Source: Bin5 sp022827195 (GTDB lineage: Bacteria > Chloroflexota > Anaerolineae > Caldilineales > Caldilineaceae). From it: a stretch of DNA of 64,000 nucleotides. Within the stretch, counting starts at the first letter, position 1. Each line of letters opens with the position of its first letter. The notes under the pieces are model-generated. The model did no database searches. It was not told the origin of the DNA and saw only the letters and a list, made by a program, of their open reading frames with translations. Of this stretch, positions 44,657 through 53,641 are shown one piece after another. A program made the translations under genes and the position numbers. The stretch lies in assembly GCA_965208275.1 (NCBI GenBank), contig OZ242331.1:2728001-2792000 (forward strand), given 5' to 3'.

Positions 44657-46087
44657 ATGGCGAGCAGGGCCAAGACGCAGTACATATGCAGCGAGTGCGG
44701 CGGCGCGCAGATGAAATGGATGGGCAGGTGCCCGGAGTGCGGCGACTGGAACACGCTGGAGGAAAGGCGGGTCCAGGAGGGCGGGCCGGGGTTGCGACAT
44801 AGCGGCGTCGCTTCTTTGGAAGCACCGACCCCTCTGTCCTTGCCGGAGATTCCCGACGAGCCTTCGCGCCGTGTCGTTCTTGCCGACCCTGAGCTGAACC
44901 GAGTCCTGGGGGGCGGAATCGTGCCCGGCGCGGGGATTCTGGTCGGCGGAGACCCGGGGATCGGCAAGAGCACGCTGCTGATCCAGACGGCGGCAGAAGT
45001 GGCGAGCCGGGTCGGCCGGGTCCTTTACGTGAGCGCGGAGGAGAGCGCATTTCAGATCGGGCAAAGGGCGACGAGGCTGGGGCTGAAGGAGGAGAGGCTG
45101 CTCGTACTGGCCGACACGATTCTGGAGCAGATCCTGGAGCAGGTCGAAAGGATAAGGCCGTCACTGGTGATCGTCGATTCAATCCAGGCGATCCACAGCA
45201 GTGCCGGCGGGGGCGCGGCGGGAACGGTTTCGCAGGTGCGGGACTGCGCCGCGCTGCTGCTGCGGCAGGCCCGGCAGCTCAACATTCCGCTGTTTCTCGT
45301 GGGCCATGTGACCAAAGAAGGGTCTATTGCCGGGCCGCGCGTGCTGGAACACATGGTTGACGCGGTACTGCAGTTGGAGGGCGAGCGCTTCCACGCATAC
45401 CGGCTGTTGCGGTCGGTCAAGAACCGGTTAGGCAGCACGAATGAGGTGGGCGTTTTCGAGATGACGGAGCGGGGCATGGCCCCAGTTGTGAACCCATCGG
45501 AGCTGTTTTTGGCGGAGCGTCTCCCGAACGCTGCCGGCAGCGCGATCGCGGTGCCGTTGGAGGGCAGCCGGCCGCTGCTGGTCGAAGTGCAGGCGCTTGC
45601 CAGCGCGACTCCATTCAGCCAGCCGCGGCGAACGGGCAACGGCGTGGATTTCAACAGGCTCTTGCTGGTGACTGCAGTATTGAGCAAGCGCCTGAATCTT
45701 TCGCTGGGCGCGCAGGACATCTTTGTCAATGTAATCGGCGGTATGCGGGTGGGCGAGCCGGCCGTGGACCTGGCGATTGCCGCCGCGATCGCCAGCAGCT
45801 ATCGCAACGTGCCGATCGCGGCAGAGGTGGTGCTGCTGGGGGAGGTAAGTCTGAGCGGCGAATTGCGAAGCGTCAGTCAGCTATCGCAGCGGCTGCGCGA
45901 GGCGGCCAAACTTGGCTTTAAGCGCGCGGTCGTGCCCCGTCATGCGCTGAGGCGCGAGCGAGAACGCGCGGCCGGCGGCGAGGAATCGGCCGACGGGAGG
46001 AACGGTGTGCCTGAACTGCCCGACGAAATCGAGGCTGTTGGCGCGCGAACATTGGTTGAAGCGTTGGATGCTGCACTGGTGACCTGA
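44657..46087 (+). CDS. radA: DNA repair protein RadA (Sms)
   Basis: A 476-residue RadA that helps process recombination intermediates. Zinc cysteines C11, C14, C25 and C28 come first, then Walker A GDPGIGKST (98-106) and a Lon-like C-terminal domain. The RadA signature KNRFG is KNRLG at 255-259 here (Phe to Leu, codon TTA), an unusual change at a residue group needed for function in E. coli. ATG 44657 has GGGGAAGG upstream. Confidence 0.94.
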   Translation: MASRAKTQYICSECGGAQMKWMGRCPECGDWNTLEERRVQEGGPGLRHSGVASLEAPTPLSLPEIPDEPSRRVVLADPELNRVLGGGIVPGAGILVGGDPGIGKSTLLIQTAAEVASRVGRVLYVSAEESAFQIGQRATRLGLKEERLLVLADTILEQILEQVERIRPSLVIVDSIQAIHSSAGGGAAGTVSQVRDCAALLLRQARQLNIPLFLVGHVTKEGSIAGPRVLEHMVDAVLQLEGERFHAYRLLRSVKNRLGSTNEVGVFEMTERGMAPVVNPSELFLAERLPNAAGSAIAVPLEGSRPLLVEVQALASATPFSQPRRTGNGVDFNRLLLVTAVLSKRLNLSLGAQDIFVNVIGGMRVGEPAVDLAIAAAIASSYRNVPIAAEVVLLGEVSLSGELRSVSQLSQRLREAAKLGFKRAVVPRHALRRERERAAGGEESADGRNGVPELPDEIEAVGARTLVEALDAALVT

Positions 46088-46111
46088 AAGTGAGATTCCC
46101 GGAGACAACTG

Positions 46112-46762
46112 ATGTCGAAATTGACAGAGATCGGTCCCTATCAGCAGTTTATACGCGATCATTTCCATTGCGACGATGATGACCTGGCGCGCCTGCAGGA
46201 GGAAGCGGACACGGCCGGGCTGCCCAACATGAGCATTGGCCCGGAGCAAGGCAAGTTTCTGCAAGTCCTGGTGCATTTGACGGGCGCGCGCAAGGTGTTG
46301 GAGATCGGGGTGTTGGGGGGGTACAGCGGGGCATGGATTGCACGCGCCTTACCTCCCGACGGCAAGCTGATCGGCCTGGAGCTGGAACAGAAACACGCCG
46401 ACTTTGCCCGTGAGCAGTGGCGCAAGATGGGGCTGGCGGACAGGACTGAGGTGCGTGTAGGACAGGCGCTGGAAAGTTTGCCTGAGCTGGCTGATGAGGC
46501 CCCCTTCGACCTCGTATTCATCGACGCGGACAAGGGCAACTATCCCGATTATCTGGACTATGCGCTGCGCTACAGCCGGTCGGGGACCGTTATCCTGGGA
46601 GACAACGTACGCATGTGGGGAAGCCTGATGGACCCCGAGAAGCAGGACTGGGACTGGGTGCAGGGGATGCGGCGGTTTGTGCGGGAATTGGGACGGGATG
46701 AGCGGCTGGTCAGCACGGTCGTTCCGTACGAGGATGGGCTGGCGATGGCGGTTGTGAAGTAG
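46112..46762 (+). CDS. SAM-dependent O-methyltransferase
   Basis: A 216-residue class I methyltransferase related to caffeoyl-CoA / catechol O-methyltransferases. The SAM loop is LEIGVLGGYSGAWIA, followed by acidic LIGLELEQKHAD and the metal-binding region DLVFIDADKGNYPDYLDY, with a second Asn-containing GDNV. The acceptor is unknown. It lies 24 nt after radA. Confidence 0.88.
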   Translation: MSKLTEIGPYQQFIRDHFHCDDDDLARLQEEADTAGLPNMSIGPEQGKFLQVLVHLTGARKVLEIGVLGGYSGAWIARALPPDGKLIGLELEQKHADFAREQWRKMGLADRTEVRVGQALESLPELADEAPFDLVFIDADKGNYPDYLDYALRYSRSGTVILGDNVRMWGSLMDPEKQDWDWVQGMRRFVRELGRDERLVSTVVPYEDGLAMAVVK

Positions 46763-46818
46763 GAAGGAAAGGCGGGACCACCGGCAACAGGCTTGGGCCG
46801 GCAGCCCGCTCATTCAGC

Positions 46819-47169
46819 TCAACGGGCCAGGAGGGGTCCGAGGGGACGCCCGCCCAGCAGGTGAAAGTGAGTATGGAGGACTTCTTGGCCGCCGTGGGCG
46901 CCGATATTGGTAACGAAGCGCCAGCCATCTGAGGCAACCCCTTCCTGCGCGGCCAGCTGGCCGGCCACCTGCGCAATGCGTCCCATCAGTTCCCCCTGTT
47001 CGTCGCCCATCTCGCCTAAGTCATTGAAGTGCCGGTTGGGAACGAGCAGCAGGTGAACCGGGGCTTGGGGCGAGATGTCGCGAAATGCGGTTACGAGCTC
47101 GTCCTGGTACAGCTGGTCCGAGGGGATCTCGCCGGCCACGATTTTGCAAAAGATACAATCTTCGCTCAT
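46819..47169 (-). CDS. HIT-family hydrolase (HinT-like)
   Basis: A 116-residue HIT protein, probably a purine nucleoside phosphoramidase of the HinT type. The catalytic triad motif HTHFH is at H99, H101 and H103, and C5/C8 form the usual N-terminal metal pair. ATG 47169 has AAAGGGA upstream. It is the last gene of the leuS run. Confidence 0.92.
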   Translation of the reverse strand: MSEDCIFCKIVAGEIPSDQLYQDELVTAFRDISPQAPVHLLLVPNRHFNDLGEMGDEQGELMGRIAQVAGQLAAQEGVASDGWRFVTNIGAHGGQEVLHTHFHLLGGRPLGPLLAR

Positions 47170-47195
47170 CAGTCCCTTTCCTTGGGCCTTCGCCC

Positions 47196-47531
47196 TTAGC
47201 TACGTCCGGTTGTCGAGGCGGGCGGCGGCTCCCCTTGCAGCTTACTGTTTACACTGTCGATCTTGTCCTGCATGGTCTGGTCGCGGTCGCAGCGCGTGCC
47301 GACTTTCAGACTGGTGGATATGCGCGGCGCGCCCATCCGATGCACGACCTCGTGGCAGCGTTTGACGGCGGCGAAGACCTCGTCCCACTCACCCTCAATG
47401 TTTGTGCCGTAGGCGTGCATCTGATGGCGCAGACCGGCCTCGTCGAGGATGCGCTCGCAGGCGGCGACGTATTTCGAGACTGAAACACCCACGCCGATGG
47501 GAACGACGCAGAGATCGACGATTACTTTCAT
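47196..47531 (-). CDS. MTH1187 / YkoF-like thiamine-binding family protein
   Basis: A 111-residue small protein with the MTH1187/DUF77 pattern: VIVDLCVVPIGVGVSVSKYV at the start, HAYGTNIEGEWDEVF and CHEVVHRMGAPRISTSLKVG. Homologs bind thiamine-like ligands, but function is poorly settled. ATG 47531 is chosen over a longer frame that would run into leuS. It lies 29 nt after leuS and 26 nt before the HIT gene. Confidence 0.82.
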   Translation of the reverse strand: MKVIVDLCVVPIGVGVSVSKYVAACERILDEAGLRHQMHAYGTNIEGEWDEVFAAVKRCHEVVHRMGAPRISTSLKVGTRCDRDQTMQDKIDSVNSKLQGEPPPASTTGRS

Positions 47532-47560
47532 TGGTTTACCCGTTGGCGGCGGGAGGCTCG

Positions 47561-50107
47561 TTATCCAATCACTATGTTGACCAGTTTGTCGGGAACGACG
47601 ACGATCTTGCGCACCTGTTTGCCGTTCATCCAACGCTTGACGTTGTTGGAAGCCAGTGCCAGCTCTTCCAGTCTGTCTTCGGCGGTATTGGGTGCGACGC
47701 TCAGCTTGTCGCGCACACGACCGTTGACCTGTACGACGACGGTAATCTCGTCTTCCCTGGCCTTTTCCGGGTCGGCCTGGGGCCATTCCTGCAAGTGAAC
47801 GCTCCCGGCCTCGCTGCCGTTGCTGCCACGCTCCAAGCGCTGCCACAGCTCCTCGCTGACATGGGGGAAGATCGGCGCCATCATCAGGAGCAGGTTTCGA
47901 ATCGAATCATGCCAGATACCGGCCGCCGCGGTGCCGGTTTCAGCCGCGCCGAGGTTCGGCTTGACGCTGATCAGGTGGTTGTTGAACTCCATCAGGGCGG
48001 CGATGGCGGTGTTGAAGCGGAAGCCGGCCATGTCTTCGCTGACTTTCGTGATCGTCTGGTGCAGCTTGCGCTCGAGTCCGCGGGCTTCGTCATTAGCGGG
48101 GGCGCCGCCGGCTGATGCGGCGTGCGGTTCATCGTTGACGACGCTCCATACACGGTAGAGGAAGCGGCTCACGCCTTCGATGGCGCTTGGGTCCCAGGGG
48201 CCGCCGTGCTCCCACGGTCCGATGAACATGAGATAGCCGCGCACCGTGTCGGCACCGTACCTGTCGACGTATTCGTCGGGATTGACGACGTTTCCGCGGC
48301 TCTTGGACATGCGTTCACCGTCGGGCCCGAGGATGATGCCCTGGTTGAACAGGCGGATCATCGGCTCGTCGAAATCGACGACGTCCATGTCGCGCAGGGC
48401 CTTGGTGAAGAAGCGCGTGTAGAGCAGGTGCATGGTGGCGTGCTCGATGCCGCCCGTATACTGGTCGACCGGCAGCCAGTATTGGCCGCGTGCGCTGTCC
48501 CAGGGCGTATCATCCACGGCCAGCGGTTCGCCGGCCTTGTGATATGGATCGACGTAGGCGTATTGGTACCAGCTGGAACACATGAATGTGTCCATGGTGT
48601 CGGTCTCGCGCTCGGCGTCGCCGCTGCAGCTGGGGCACTTGACGTAGCGGAAGGCCTCGTGATAGTTGAGCGGGCTTTCGCCGGTGGGCTTGAACTGGGC
48701 GTCGTCCGGCAGACGCACGGGCAGGTCGGCGTAGGGGACGGGCACGGTGCCGCAGTTGTCGCAGTGGATCATGGGGATCGGGGTGCCCCACATGCGCTGG
48801 CGGCTGATCAGCCAGTCGCGCAGGCGGAAGTTGACGGCGCCTTCGCCCTTTTCATTCTGCTCCAGCCAGGCGATGGCGGCTTTAACGCTTTCGCCCTCCT
48901 CTTTGCCCACGTTCGTTCCATTGATTGGACCCGAATTTATGACTGTTCCAGGCCCGGGCCAGGCGGATTCGAGGTCGCCGGCGGTGCGTACATGGCCGGC
49001 CTCGCTGTCGGCCGGCGGCTGAACGACGAGTTGGATCGGCAGGTTGTGTGCCTTGGCAAACTCGAAGTCGCGCTCGTCGTGGCCCGGCACGGCCATGATG
49101 GCGCCTGTGCCGTACCCCATCAGGACGTAGTCGGCGATCCAGACCGGAATCCGCTCATTGTTGACGGGGTTGATGGCGTAGCCGCCGGTGAAGACGCCGG
49201 TCTTCTCCTTGTCTTCAGCGGTGCGGGCGATTTCATCGAGCCGGCTGGCCTGGTCGACGCATTGTGCGACCGCGTCGCGCTGATCGTCGGTCGTGATTTC
49301 GTCGACCAGCGGATGTTCGGGAGCCAGCACCATGAAGGTGGCGCCCCAGAGCGTGTCGGGTCGGGTCGTGAAAATCTCGATCGGCGCGCCGGTCTCGGTT
49401 GTGAAAGTGACCTGGGCACCCTCGCTGCGGCCGATCCAGTTTGTCTGCATCACTTTGACCGGCTCGGGCCAGTCGATATTGTCGAGGTCGGCCAGCAGCT
49501 CCTCGCTGTAGTTGGTGATGCGGAACTTCCACTGGTTCAGGTCCTTCTTTATTACAGGCGTGTCGCAGCGTTCGCAGTGCCGGTCTTCGCCCCAGACCTG
49601 CTCGCGCGCCAGGGTCGTATTGCAACTGGGGCACCAGTCGACGGGTGCGAACTCCCTGTAGGCCAGGCCCTTTTCGTAGAGCCGGAGGAAGAACCACTGG
49701 GACCACTTGTAGTATTCCGGGTCGCAGCTGATAGCCTCGCGGTCCCAGGCCCACATGGCGCCCATGCGCCGAAGCTGACCCTGCATACGCTCGACGTTCT
49801 GGTAGGTCCATTCCTGCGGGTGCACGTTGCTCTTGATAGCGGCGTTTTCCGCGGGCAGGCCGAAGGCATCAAAGCCGATAGGGAAGAATACGTTGAAGCC
49901 GCTCATCCGGCGGAAGCGGGCGGCAGCATCGCTCGGGGTCATTGCATACCAGTGGCCGGTATGGAGGTCGCCAGAGGTATAGGGCAGCATAGTCAGGGCG
50001 TACCATTTCTGCCTGTCCGGGTCTTCAACGGTATCGTACAGCCCCTGCTCTTCCCAGGATTTTTGCCACCTGGCTTCGATTTCTTTGTGGATATATCTGT
50101 CAGACAT
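47561..50107 (-). CDS. leuS: Leucyl-tRNA synthetase
   Basis: An 848-residue class Ia synthetase charging tRNA-Leu. The HIGH signature is H49-T-G-H52 in GDLHTGHWYAM, the KMSKS loop is RMSKSRGN near residue 600, and the editing domain contains TTRPDTLWGATFMVLAPEHP. ATG 50107 with AGGAG upstream fits the family start; the frame stays open to 50230 but that part is unlike the family. A long leader with a short ORF precedes it. Confidence 0.96.
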   Translation of the reverse strand: MSDRYIHKEIEARWQKSWEEQGLYDTVEDPDRQKWYALTMLPYTSGDLHTGHWYAMTPSDAAARFRRMSGFNVFFPIGFDAFGLPAENAAIKSNVHPQEWTYQNVERMQGQLRRMGAMWAWDREAISCDPEYYKWSQWFFLRLYEKGLAYREFAPVDWCPSCNTTLAREQVWGEDRHCERCDTPVIKKDLNQWKFRITNYSEELLADLDNIDWPEPVKVMQTNWIGRSEGAQVTFTTETGAPIEIFTTRPDTLWGATFMVLAPEHPLVDEITTDDQRDAVAQCVDQASRLDEIARTAEDKEKTGVFTGGYAINPVNNERIPVWIADYVLMGYGTGAIMAVPGHDERDFEFAKAHNLPIQLVVQPPADSEAGHVRTAGDLESAWPGPGTVINSGPINGTNVGKEEGESVKAAIAWLEQNEKGEGAVNFRLRDWLISRQRMWGTPIPMIHCDNCGTVPVPYADLPVRLPDDAQFKPTGESPLNYHEAFRYVKCPSCSGDAERETDTMDTFMCSSWYQYAYVDPYHKAGEPLAVDDTPWDSARGQYWLPVDQYTGGIEHATMHLLYTRFFTKALRDMDVVDFDEPMIRLFNQGIILGPDGERMSKSRGNVVNPDEYVDRYGADTVRGYLMFIGPWEHGGPWDPSAIEGVSRFLYRVWSVVNDEPHAASAGGAPANDEARGLERKLHQTITKVSEDMAGFRFNTAIAALMEFNNHLISVKPNLGAAETGTAAAGIWHDSIRNLLLMMAPIFPHVSEELWQRLERGSNGSEAGSVHLQEWPQADPEKAREDEITVVVQVNGRVRDKLSVAPNTAEDRLEELALASNNVKRWMNGKQVRKIVVVPDKLVNIVIG

Positions 50108-50293
50108 GGTGCGAATCTCCTGTGACGGAGGATCTACTGTTATAGGCTTCATGTAGGCCGATGGTGTTGGGAACAGAAAAACGCGACACGTGGCACCGAA
50201 GTCCGCGCCGGTGCGGACCGCGTTCCACATCTCACGTTTTCGTTTGCGCCCGCTTTGGCTCGGGGACTGCTTTGGGCTGTACCCCGGCGCGGG

Positions 50294-50380
50294 CTATCTA
50301 AGCGCGAGGAGACCGCCGACAGAGATGCCGCCGGTGATGAAGGGGATCAGAGTTCTCATTCGCCGCGCGCTGTTTTTCAT
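50294..50380 (-). CDS. Short upstream ORF in the leuS leader
   Basis: A 28-codon frame from ATG 50380 to TAG 50294-50296, with four leucine codons (CTG, CTC, CTC, CTT) near the end of MRTLIPFITGGISVGGLLAL. Its ATG is only about 5-6 nt from the predicted transcription start, so it may be read as a leaderless message. It could be an attenuation leader peptide or a tiny membrane peptide; no ribosome site is visible. It is in the same frame as leuS, with the TAG as the only stop before the leuS start. Confidence 0.35.
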   Translation of the reverse strand: MKNSARRMRTLIPFITGGISVGGLLALR

Positions 50381-50391
50381 AACCGGGGGGC

Positions 50392-50421
50392 AGTATACCA
50401 TTCCGGTTCAAGGCGCGGCAA
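50392..50421 (-). promoter_or_regulatory. Likely leuS promoter
   Basis: On the minus strand, TTGCCG (50421-50416) and TATACT (50397-50392) are 18 bp apart. Transcription would begin near 50386 and give a leader of nearly 280 nt before leuS. The leader contains a GTGGAACGCGG segment and alternative hairpins near 50190-50220, then CGCGTTTTTC. Confidence 0.5.
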
Positions 50422-50460
50422 ATGTAAGACTCAATCGCTCAAAGGGGGCAAAGTGATGGG

Positions 50461-50940
50461 CTTTTTTGGATCTCTTGTGGTCGGGTGGCGGCATCGCGGT
50501 CGCTGAGCGCCAGTCCGCCTGTTATCGTATCGGAGCCGTGGTGGGCCTCGGTCTCCATTGTTTCTCCGACGACTTGCAGTACGGGGCCGCTAGTCGGGCC
50601 AAATGTTCCCGTCTGAAAGCAGGCGGCTTCGCCTGTCTAGGGGAGGTCTTGCAGCAGCTGGTCGACTGTGATGCGTGAATTGAATTGGGCCCTATGACGG
50701 ATGGCGTCTGAATGAAGATCCAGGTGAGCCGTCTTTGTCGATTGGGGAAAACGGAAGACAATCGACACGAGCACCGGGCGAATGATAGGCGGCGATGGAG
50801 ATTCTTGACTAAGGGGAGAAGCGGTAGAAGACTCAATTGGAGCAGGGGTAACCGGGAGATACTGACTGGCCGGGGTCACGACTAACCGAACAGCAGGAGG
50901 GAGACTGGTGCCTGCCTTGCCATGGCAGGCGGGGCCCGGT
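50461..50940. other. Intergenic stretch between leuS and the GT-C gene
   Basis: No supported gene in this 480-bp stretch. The one clear structure is a perfect 7-bp stem GCCTGCC/GGCAGGC (50910-50916 and 50924-50930), 11 nt beyond the stop of the minus-strand glycosyltransferase gene. It has no T-run, so it could be a weak terminator or incidental. Confidence 0.4.
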
Positions 50941-53109
50941 TCAGTTGGCTTCGGCCAGCCGCAGGTGTGCCAGGGTAGTCTCCAGTTCCCAGACGTCAAT
51001 AACAACTGTCGGGACTTTCGTTTCCTGGTTGTAGACGACCATTCGCAGCTCGTAGTCACCGGGGGGGAGGTCGGCCGGGAATTTCAAGCGGAAAAGGGTA
51101 TCGACTGGTTCGCCCGTCAGCCAGTAGGTTGTCGTAGAAAACATGACCGGGTGCCGAAGGGGATCATCGGATTGAAAGGACATTTTCCCCTCAGCATTGT
51201 ACAGACGCAGCGAGATAGCATAGTCGACATCCAGCTCTGGGTCGATAAGCCATCTCATGGTGCACCGAAGCGTGCGTTCATTGTCCAGAGCAAGCGGAGT
51301 ACCAGACGGCAGTTGTCGATTGCCGTGACCGAGGGCAATACCCAGGAGTGCAATGCCCCCGTCATATTTGACCGTTAAGGGCTCCAGATTTGGAGCGAAG
51401 GCCCTCAGGTCGCGATTGGGAAAGTGTTGATTGGCCCAATGTGCATTGACAGTGTTGAAAGGCATCCACAAATCGGGGCCGAATTTCACGGCGAAGTCGG
51501 CGGAGTTCAGCGCTTCGTCTGCGCTGGAAACTACAGGAAACATTTCAAAGTTGACACCTCTCTCCATGAGGTAGTCGGGCGACGGATGGCGGTCGTGAGC
51601 GACAAAGCGATGGTCGTTGCCTTTGGCAACCGGGGTGCGCGCCACTGTCGCGTCGGTCAAGCCGTGGTTGTCGATAACTTTGAGGTCTGGGACGAAGTAG
51701 AATTTACCTATGCCAGAGTCGGCCATTAAGACATCGCCGGGGATGAAACCGCGCTCCATTTCTTCGTACTTCCTCCAGTGATTGATGTGATAATCAGCGC
51801 GATCTCGGTGCAGACCGAAGCGTAGAGCGATTCCATTCAGGCTCACCAAGCGGCGCATATCGTTGGAGATTGCGACGAGCCCAGGCATTCCTGGAGCGGT
51901 TAGCAGCCAGCGCGTGTTCTCATTGCCGAGATGGATATGCACGAAGCGATGTTTGGTCCCCTCGACCAGTATGACCCCTTGGATAACATTTGCATAGAAA
52001 AGTATGGGCAGGAAAATCGCGATCGTGCAGCAAAGTCTAGCGGCCGCCCAGCCTGAGACTTGAGGGAGTCTTCGAAGGATGGCTGAAATCCTGTTGCCGA
52101 GGATGGCGATGGCTTCGGCTGCGGGGAGGGCGAGAAGGGGCCAGTAGAAGTCGAGAGGTCGGTACTCGAAGTGGTCGCCGCCTATGGGCAGGATGTAGAC
52201 CATGTGGGCGCCGACACATAGGAGGACAAGGGCGTGGATTCCATCGCGAAGGGTCTGCCAACGTACTCGCATGGCAAGATAGGCCAGCGGCAGAAGGATA
52301 AAGAGACCAGTTTCGAGCGCGGCGGCCCAGAGGTAGCGGAAGCCGGACTCGTACCAGGGGCGGACGTGTTTGGCGTAGTAGGTGTTTGGCAGCCATTCGC
52401 CGTAGTAGGCGTAGCGGAAGAGAAAGTGAGCGGCGACGAGCAGTGCGAAAGGGGCAACCAGGTAGAGCAACTCCCGGAGCAGCTTTGCGCTGATTCTTCT
52501 TTCTGTGATGAGGCGTTGTAGTGCGAACCAGACGAAGCAGCAGGCGGCGAGGAGGAGGCCTTCTGGCCGTGTGAGTTCGGCGGCGGCGAGGCAGAACGAA
52601 GCAGTGAGCAGTCCGCGGGCACTGCTGGCATAGAGGCTGAGACAGACGACGGCGACGACGATGAAAAAGGTGAACTGGCGGGTTTCCAGTCCGCCGCCGG
52701 ACGTCCAGACGGCGAATGTGGCGCTGGAGCAGAGAAGGCCGAGGGACATCCAGGCAACAAGGCTGCGGGAAATGAGATGGGGTAGTCGAGTGACCCACCA
52801 CAGGACGGCGGCGATGGTGGCGGCAGTGAAAGCGACAGAAAGCCAGGGCGCGGCTTGCTCCGGGCGAACGCCGAAGATCCCCCAGATCGCCGCCAGCTCC
52901 AGTATCCACAGAAAGTTCGTGTACCCTTCGACGCGCTCGCCCACATTGAAAACAAGCCCGTGCCCTTCAAGCAAATTGCGGGTGTAGCGGTAGCTGATGA
53001 AAGCGTCGTCAGTGAGGAACCAGGAGATGCGGGAAAGCCAGCCGAGCAGCGCGAACCACGGGAGACATGACATCGTTGCGACAACTATTCTCGTCTTTCG
53101 ATCCGTCAT
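50941..53109 (-). CDS. GT-C-type membrane glycosyltransferase
   Basis: A 722-residue integral membrane protein with about ten helices and the GT-C signature FLTDDAFISYRYTRNLLEGH (D34-D35) followed by GERVEGYTNFLW. This motif is shared with AftB-like arabinofuranosyltransferases. A C-terminal periplasmic domain of about 300 residues is beta-rich. It probably transfers a sugar from a polyprenol carrier to an exported glycan. ATG 53109 is preceded by AGAGGAA. Confidence 0.82.
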   Translation of the reverse strand: MTDRKTRIVVATMSCLPWFALLGWLSRISWFLTDDAFISYRYTRNLLEGHGLVFNVGERVEGYTNFLWILELAAIWGIFGVRPEQAAPWLSVAFTAATIAAVLWWVTRLPHLISRSLVAWMSLGLLCSSATFAVWTSGGGLETRQFTFFIVVAVVCLSLYASSARGLLTASFCLAAAELTRPEGLLLAACCFVWFALQRLITERRISAKLLRELLYLVAPFALLVAAHFLFRYAYYGEWLPNTYYAKHVRPWYESGFRYLWAAALETGLFILLPLAYLAMRVRWQTLRDGIHALVLLCVGAHMVYILPIGGDHFEYRPLDFYWPLLALPAAEAIAILGNRISAILRRLPQVSGWAAARLCCTIAIFLPILFYANVIQGVILVEGTKHRFVHIHLGNENTRWLLTAPGMPGLVAISNDMRRLVSLNGIALRFGLHRDRADYHINHWRKYEEMERGFIPGDVLMADSGIGKFYFVPDLKVIDNHGLTDATVARTPVAKGNDHRFVAHDRHPSPDYLMERGVNFEMFPVVSSADEALNSADFAVKFGPDLWMPFNTVNAHWANQHFPNRDLRAFAPNLEPLTVKYDGGIALLGIALGHGNRQLPSGTPLALDNERTLRCTMRWLIDPELDVDYAISLRLYNAEGKMSFQSDDPLRHPVMFSTTTYWLTGEPVDTLFRLKFPADLPPGDYELRMVVYNQETKVPTVVIDVWELETTLAHLRLAEAN

Positions 53110-53375
53110 TTCATATGATTCCTCTTATGCCAAGAGGGACTGAGCGGTGAGCAGCATCCACAGTACCGAGCCTCGGCACACGCCCCTCATGTACCGAATC
53201 CCAAACAGCGCCACCGGCCCGGTTTCCATAGAGTGTTCATCTTGTCTGGCGGTGTTCGCCAAGACCTCACCCAGGCCGAGTGGCTGCTCGGCCCTCTCAA
53301 TTCTGACCCTGTGATTGCGGATTAATGTGGTGAGCCCCAATCGCTGGACCACGAAATGGGAAAAACAAAGTGCAT
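53110..53375. other. Stretch beside the IS remnant
   Basis: A 75-codon minus-strand frame (53125-53352) is present but has no recognised domain; its composition suggests part of the mobile-element debris. I do not call it a gene. Confidence 0.35.
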
Positions 53376-53555
53376 TCAGGCGAATACGGACGGTTCTGAA
53401 CAGAGCACGAAGTGCTCTTCCGCCGGCGTGCGATAGTTGAGACTTTGATGCGGTCTCTCATGATTGTAGAAGTCGAAGTGGGCGCTCAGCCCAGCCTGCA
53501 GTTGACGCACTGTGTCATACTGGTTGAGATAGATGTTTTCGTACTTTACGCTGCG
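53376..53555 (-). pseudogene. IS3-family transposase remnant (C-terminal end)
   Basis: The minus strand encodes 59 residues ending in TGA 53376-53378. They match the end of IS3-type DDE integrases: KYENIYLNQYDTVRQLQAGL, then FDFYNHERPHQSLNYRTPAE. The catalytic core and the helix-turn-helix upstream are missing and the similarity stops at 53555. No terminal inverted repeat was found. Confidence 0.85.
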
Positions 53556-53641
53556 GCTTAGGGGATCGGGAAGTGGCCGGGGCCAAGTGGCGGCGGCTGA
53601 AAATGCGAATGGGAGGCAGGCTGGCGCGGACGGCGAGCGAG

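Noticed and set aside
43244..45064. A 606-codon minus-strand frame opposite glyA and radA
   Set aside because: Antisense to two well-recognised genes, with no domain of its own.
48122..50125. A 667-codon plus-strand frame opposite leuS
   Set aside because: It is the antisense shadow of a clear synthetase gene, common in GC-rich DNA.
50190..50235. A true T-box riboswitch for leuS
   Set aside because: The GTGGAACGCGG piece resembles a T-box, but the discriminator base does not suit tRNA-Leu and I cannot trace a specifier stem.
50190..50456. Plus-strand frame in the leuS leader
   Set aside because: No domain and no ribosome site; it opposes the predicted leader.
53125..53352. A small protein beside the IS remnant
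   Set aside because: No recognised domain; likely part of the element debris.
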